A DNA stretch of 5,451 bases from Lachnospiraceae bacterium (GTDB taxonomy: Bacteria; Bacillota_A; Clostridia; Lachnospirales; Lachnospiraceae), in NCBI GenBank assembly GCA_017960415.1, contig JAGCZE010000397.1, forward strand, positions 1-5,451. The letters run 5' to 3'. Each line of letters opens with the position of its first letter. Positions within the stretch are counted from its first letter, which is position 1. Positions 5,286 through 5,451 of the stretch are shown piece after piece. The notes beneath the pieces were generated by a model. It had not been told where the DNA came from. It saw only the letters and a list, made by a program, of their open reading frames with translations, and searched no databases. The position numbers were made by a program, and so were the translations under genes.

Positions 5286-5451
5286 ATCTTACTCCGATCT
5301 CCTCCATGATCCGGCCGGCTACGTACACACCGCTTGCCGAAGCGTGAGACAATGAATGTGTTACGCCGCTGCCGTCGCCGATACAGTAGAAACCGTGATA
5401 TTTGGTCTCGAGGTTCTCGTCGAGTTCAACTTCCATGTTGTAGAACTTAAC
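5284..5451 (-). CDS. FAD-dependent dehydrogenase/oxidoreductase, C-terminal fragment
   Basis: Only the last 55 codons and the TAA stop lie in the window; the gene continues past the right edge. The tail reads ...ENLETKYHGFYCIGDGSG, then VTHSLSHASASGVYVA and GRIMEEIGVR. The pattern of a T-x-x-HGFY-x-IGDGSG segment followed by a long helix beginning SLSHASASG is the C-terminal FAD-binding signature of two-dinucleotide-binding-domain flavoproteins, where the Asp of GDGSG contacts the FAD. It is probably one of the uncharacterised FAD-dependent dehydrogenases common in Clostridia (COG2509-like). The substrate cannot be inferred from this fragment. It runs convergent to the secreted-protein gene and shares its terminator. 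Confidence 0.75.
   Translation of the reverse strand, partial: VKFYNMEVELDENLETKYHGFYCIGDGSGVTHSLSHASASGVYVAGRIMEEIGVR

Overview
The window looks like chromosomal DNA from a Gram-positive, low-to-mid GC Firmicute, most likely a Clostridia/Lachnospiraceae member of the Butyrivibrio type. This is inferred from strong GGAGG-type ribosome binding sites, TATAAT-type promoters, compact stem-loop terminators, a Mef-like MFS exporter, and a secreted protein with two domains resembling DUF6273, a family I know mainly from Clostridia. No rRNA, tRNA, CRISPR array or transposase was seen.

Layout: positions 1-216 are four tandem 54-bp units, each holding a perfect or near-perfect 12-bp hairpin; the array may continue left of the window. 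About 40 bp further on is the 3' end of a minus-strand 1-phosphofructokinase/tagatose-6-phosphate kinase-like gene (fruK-like, 257-1159). Its upstream region (1160-1444) is a divergent promoter region. It holds a good promoter for each direction, three imperfect ~21-bp direct repeats and a short palindrome in the fruK leader, and a nested dyad between the two promoters.

On the plus strand comes a P-loop nucleotide kinase resembling archaeal-type CMP kinase (1445-2224). It has a C-terminal extension that I read as a possible degenerate ParB/sulfiredoxin-like domain. A strong terminator follows. Next is a 425-aa MFS efflux protein (2375-3652), whose predicted -10 box lies under an 18-bp dyad. 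After 100 bp with no clear terminator comes a 491-aa exported protein made of two DUF6273-like repeats (3753-5228); the two genes may be co-transcribed. A bidirectional terminator (5247-5285) separates this from a convergent minus-strand gene, of which only the last 55 codons are present, encoding the C-terminus of an FAD-dependent oxidoreductase.

The genes do not form one obvious pathway. The clearest functional unit is the possible MFS exporter/secreted-protein pair. The least explained items are the hairpin array, the kinase's C-terminal domain, and the repeats in the fruK leader.
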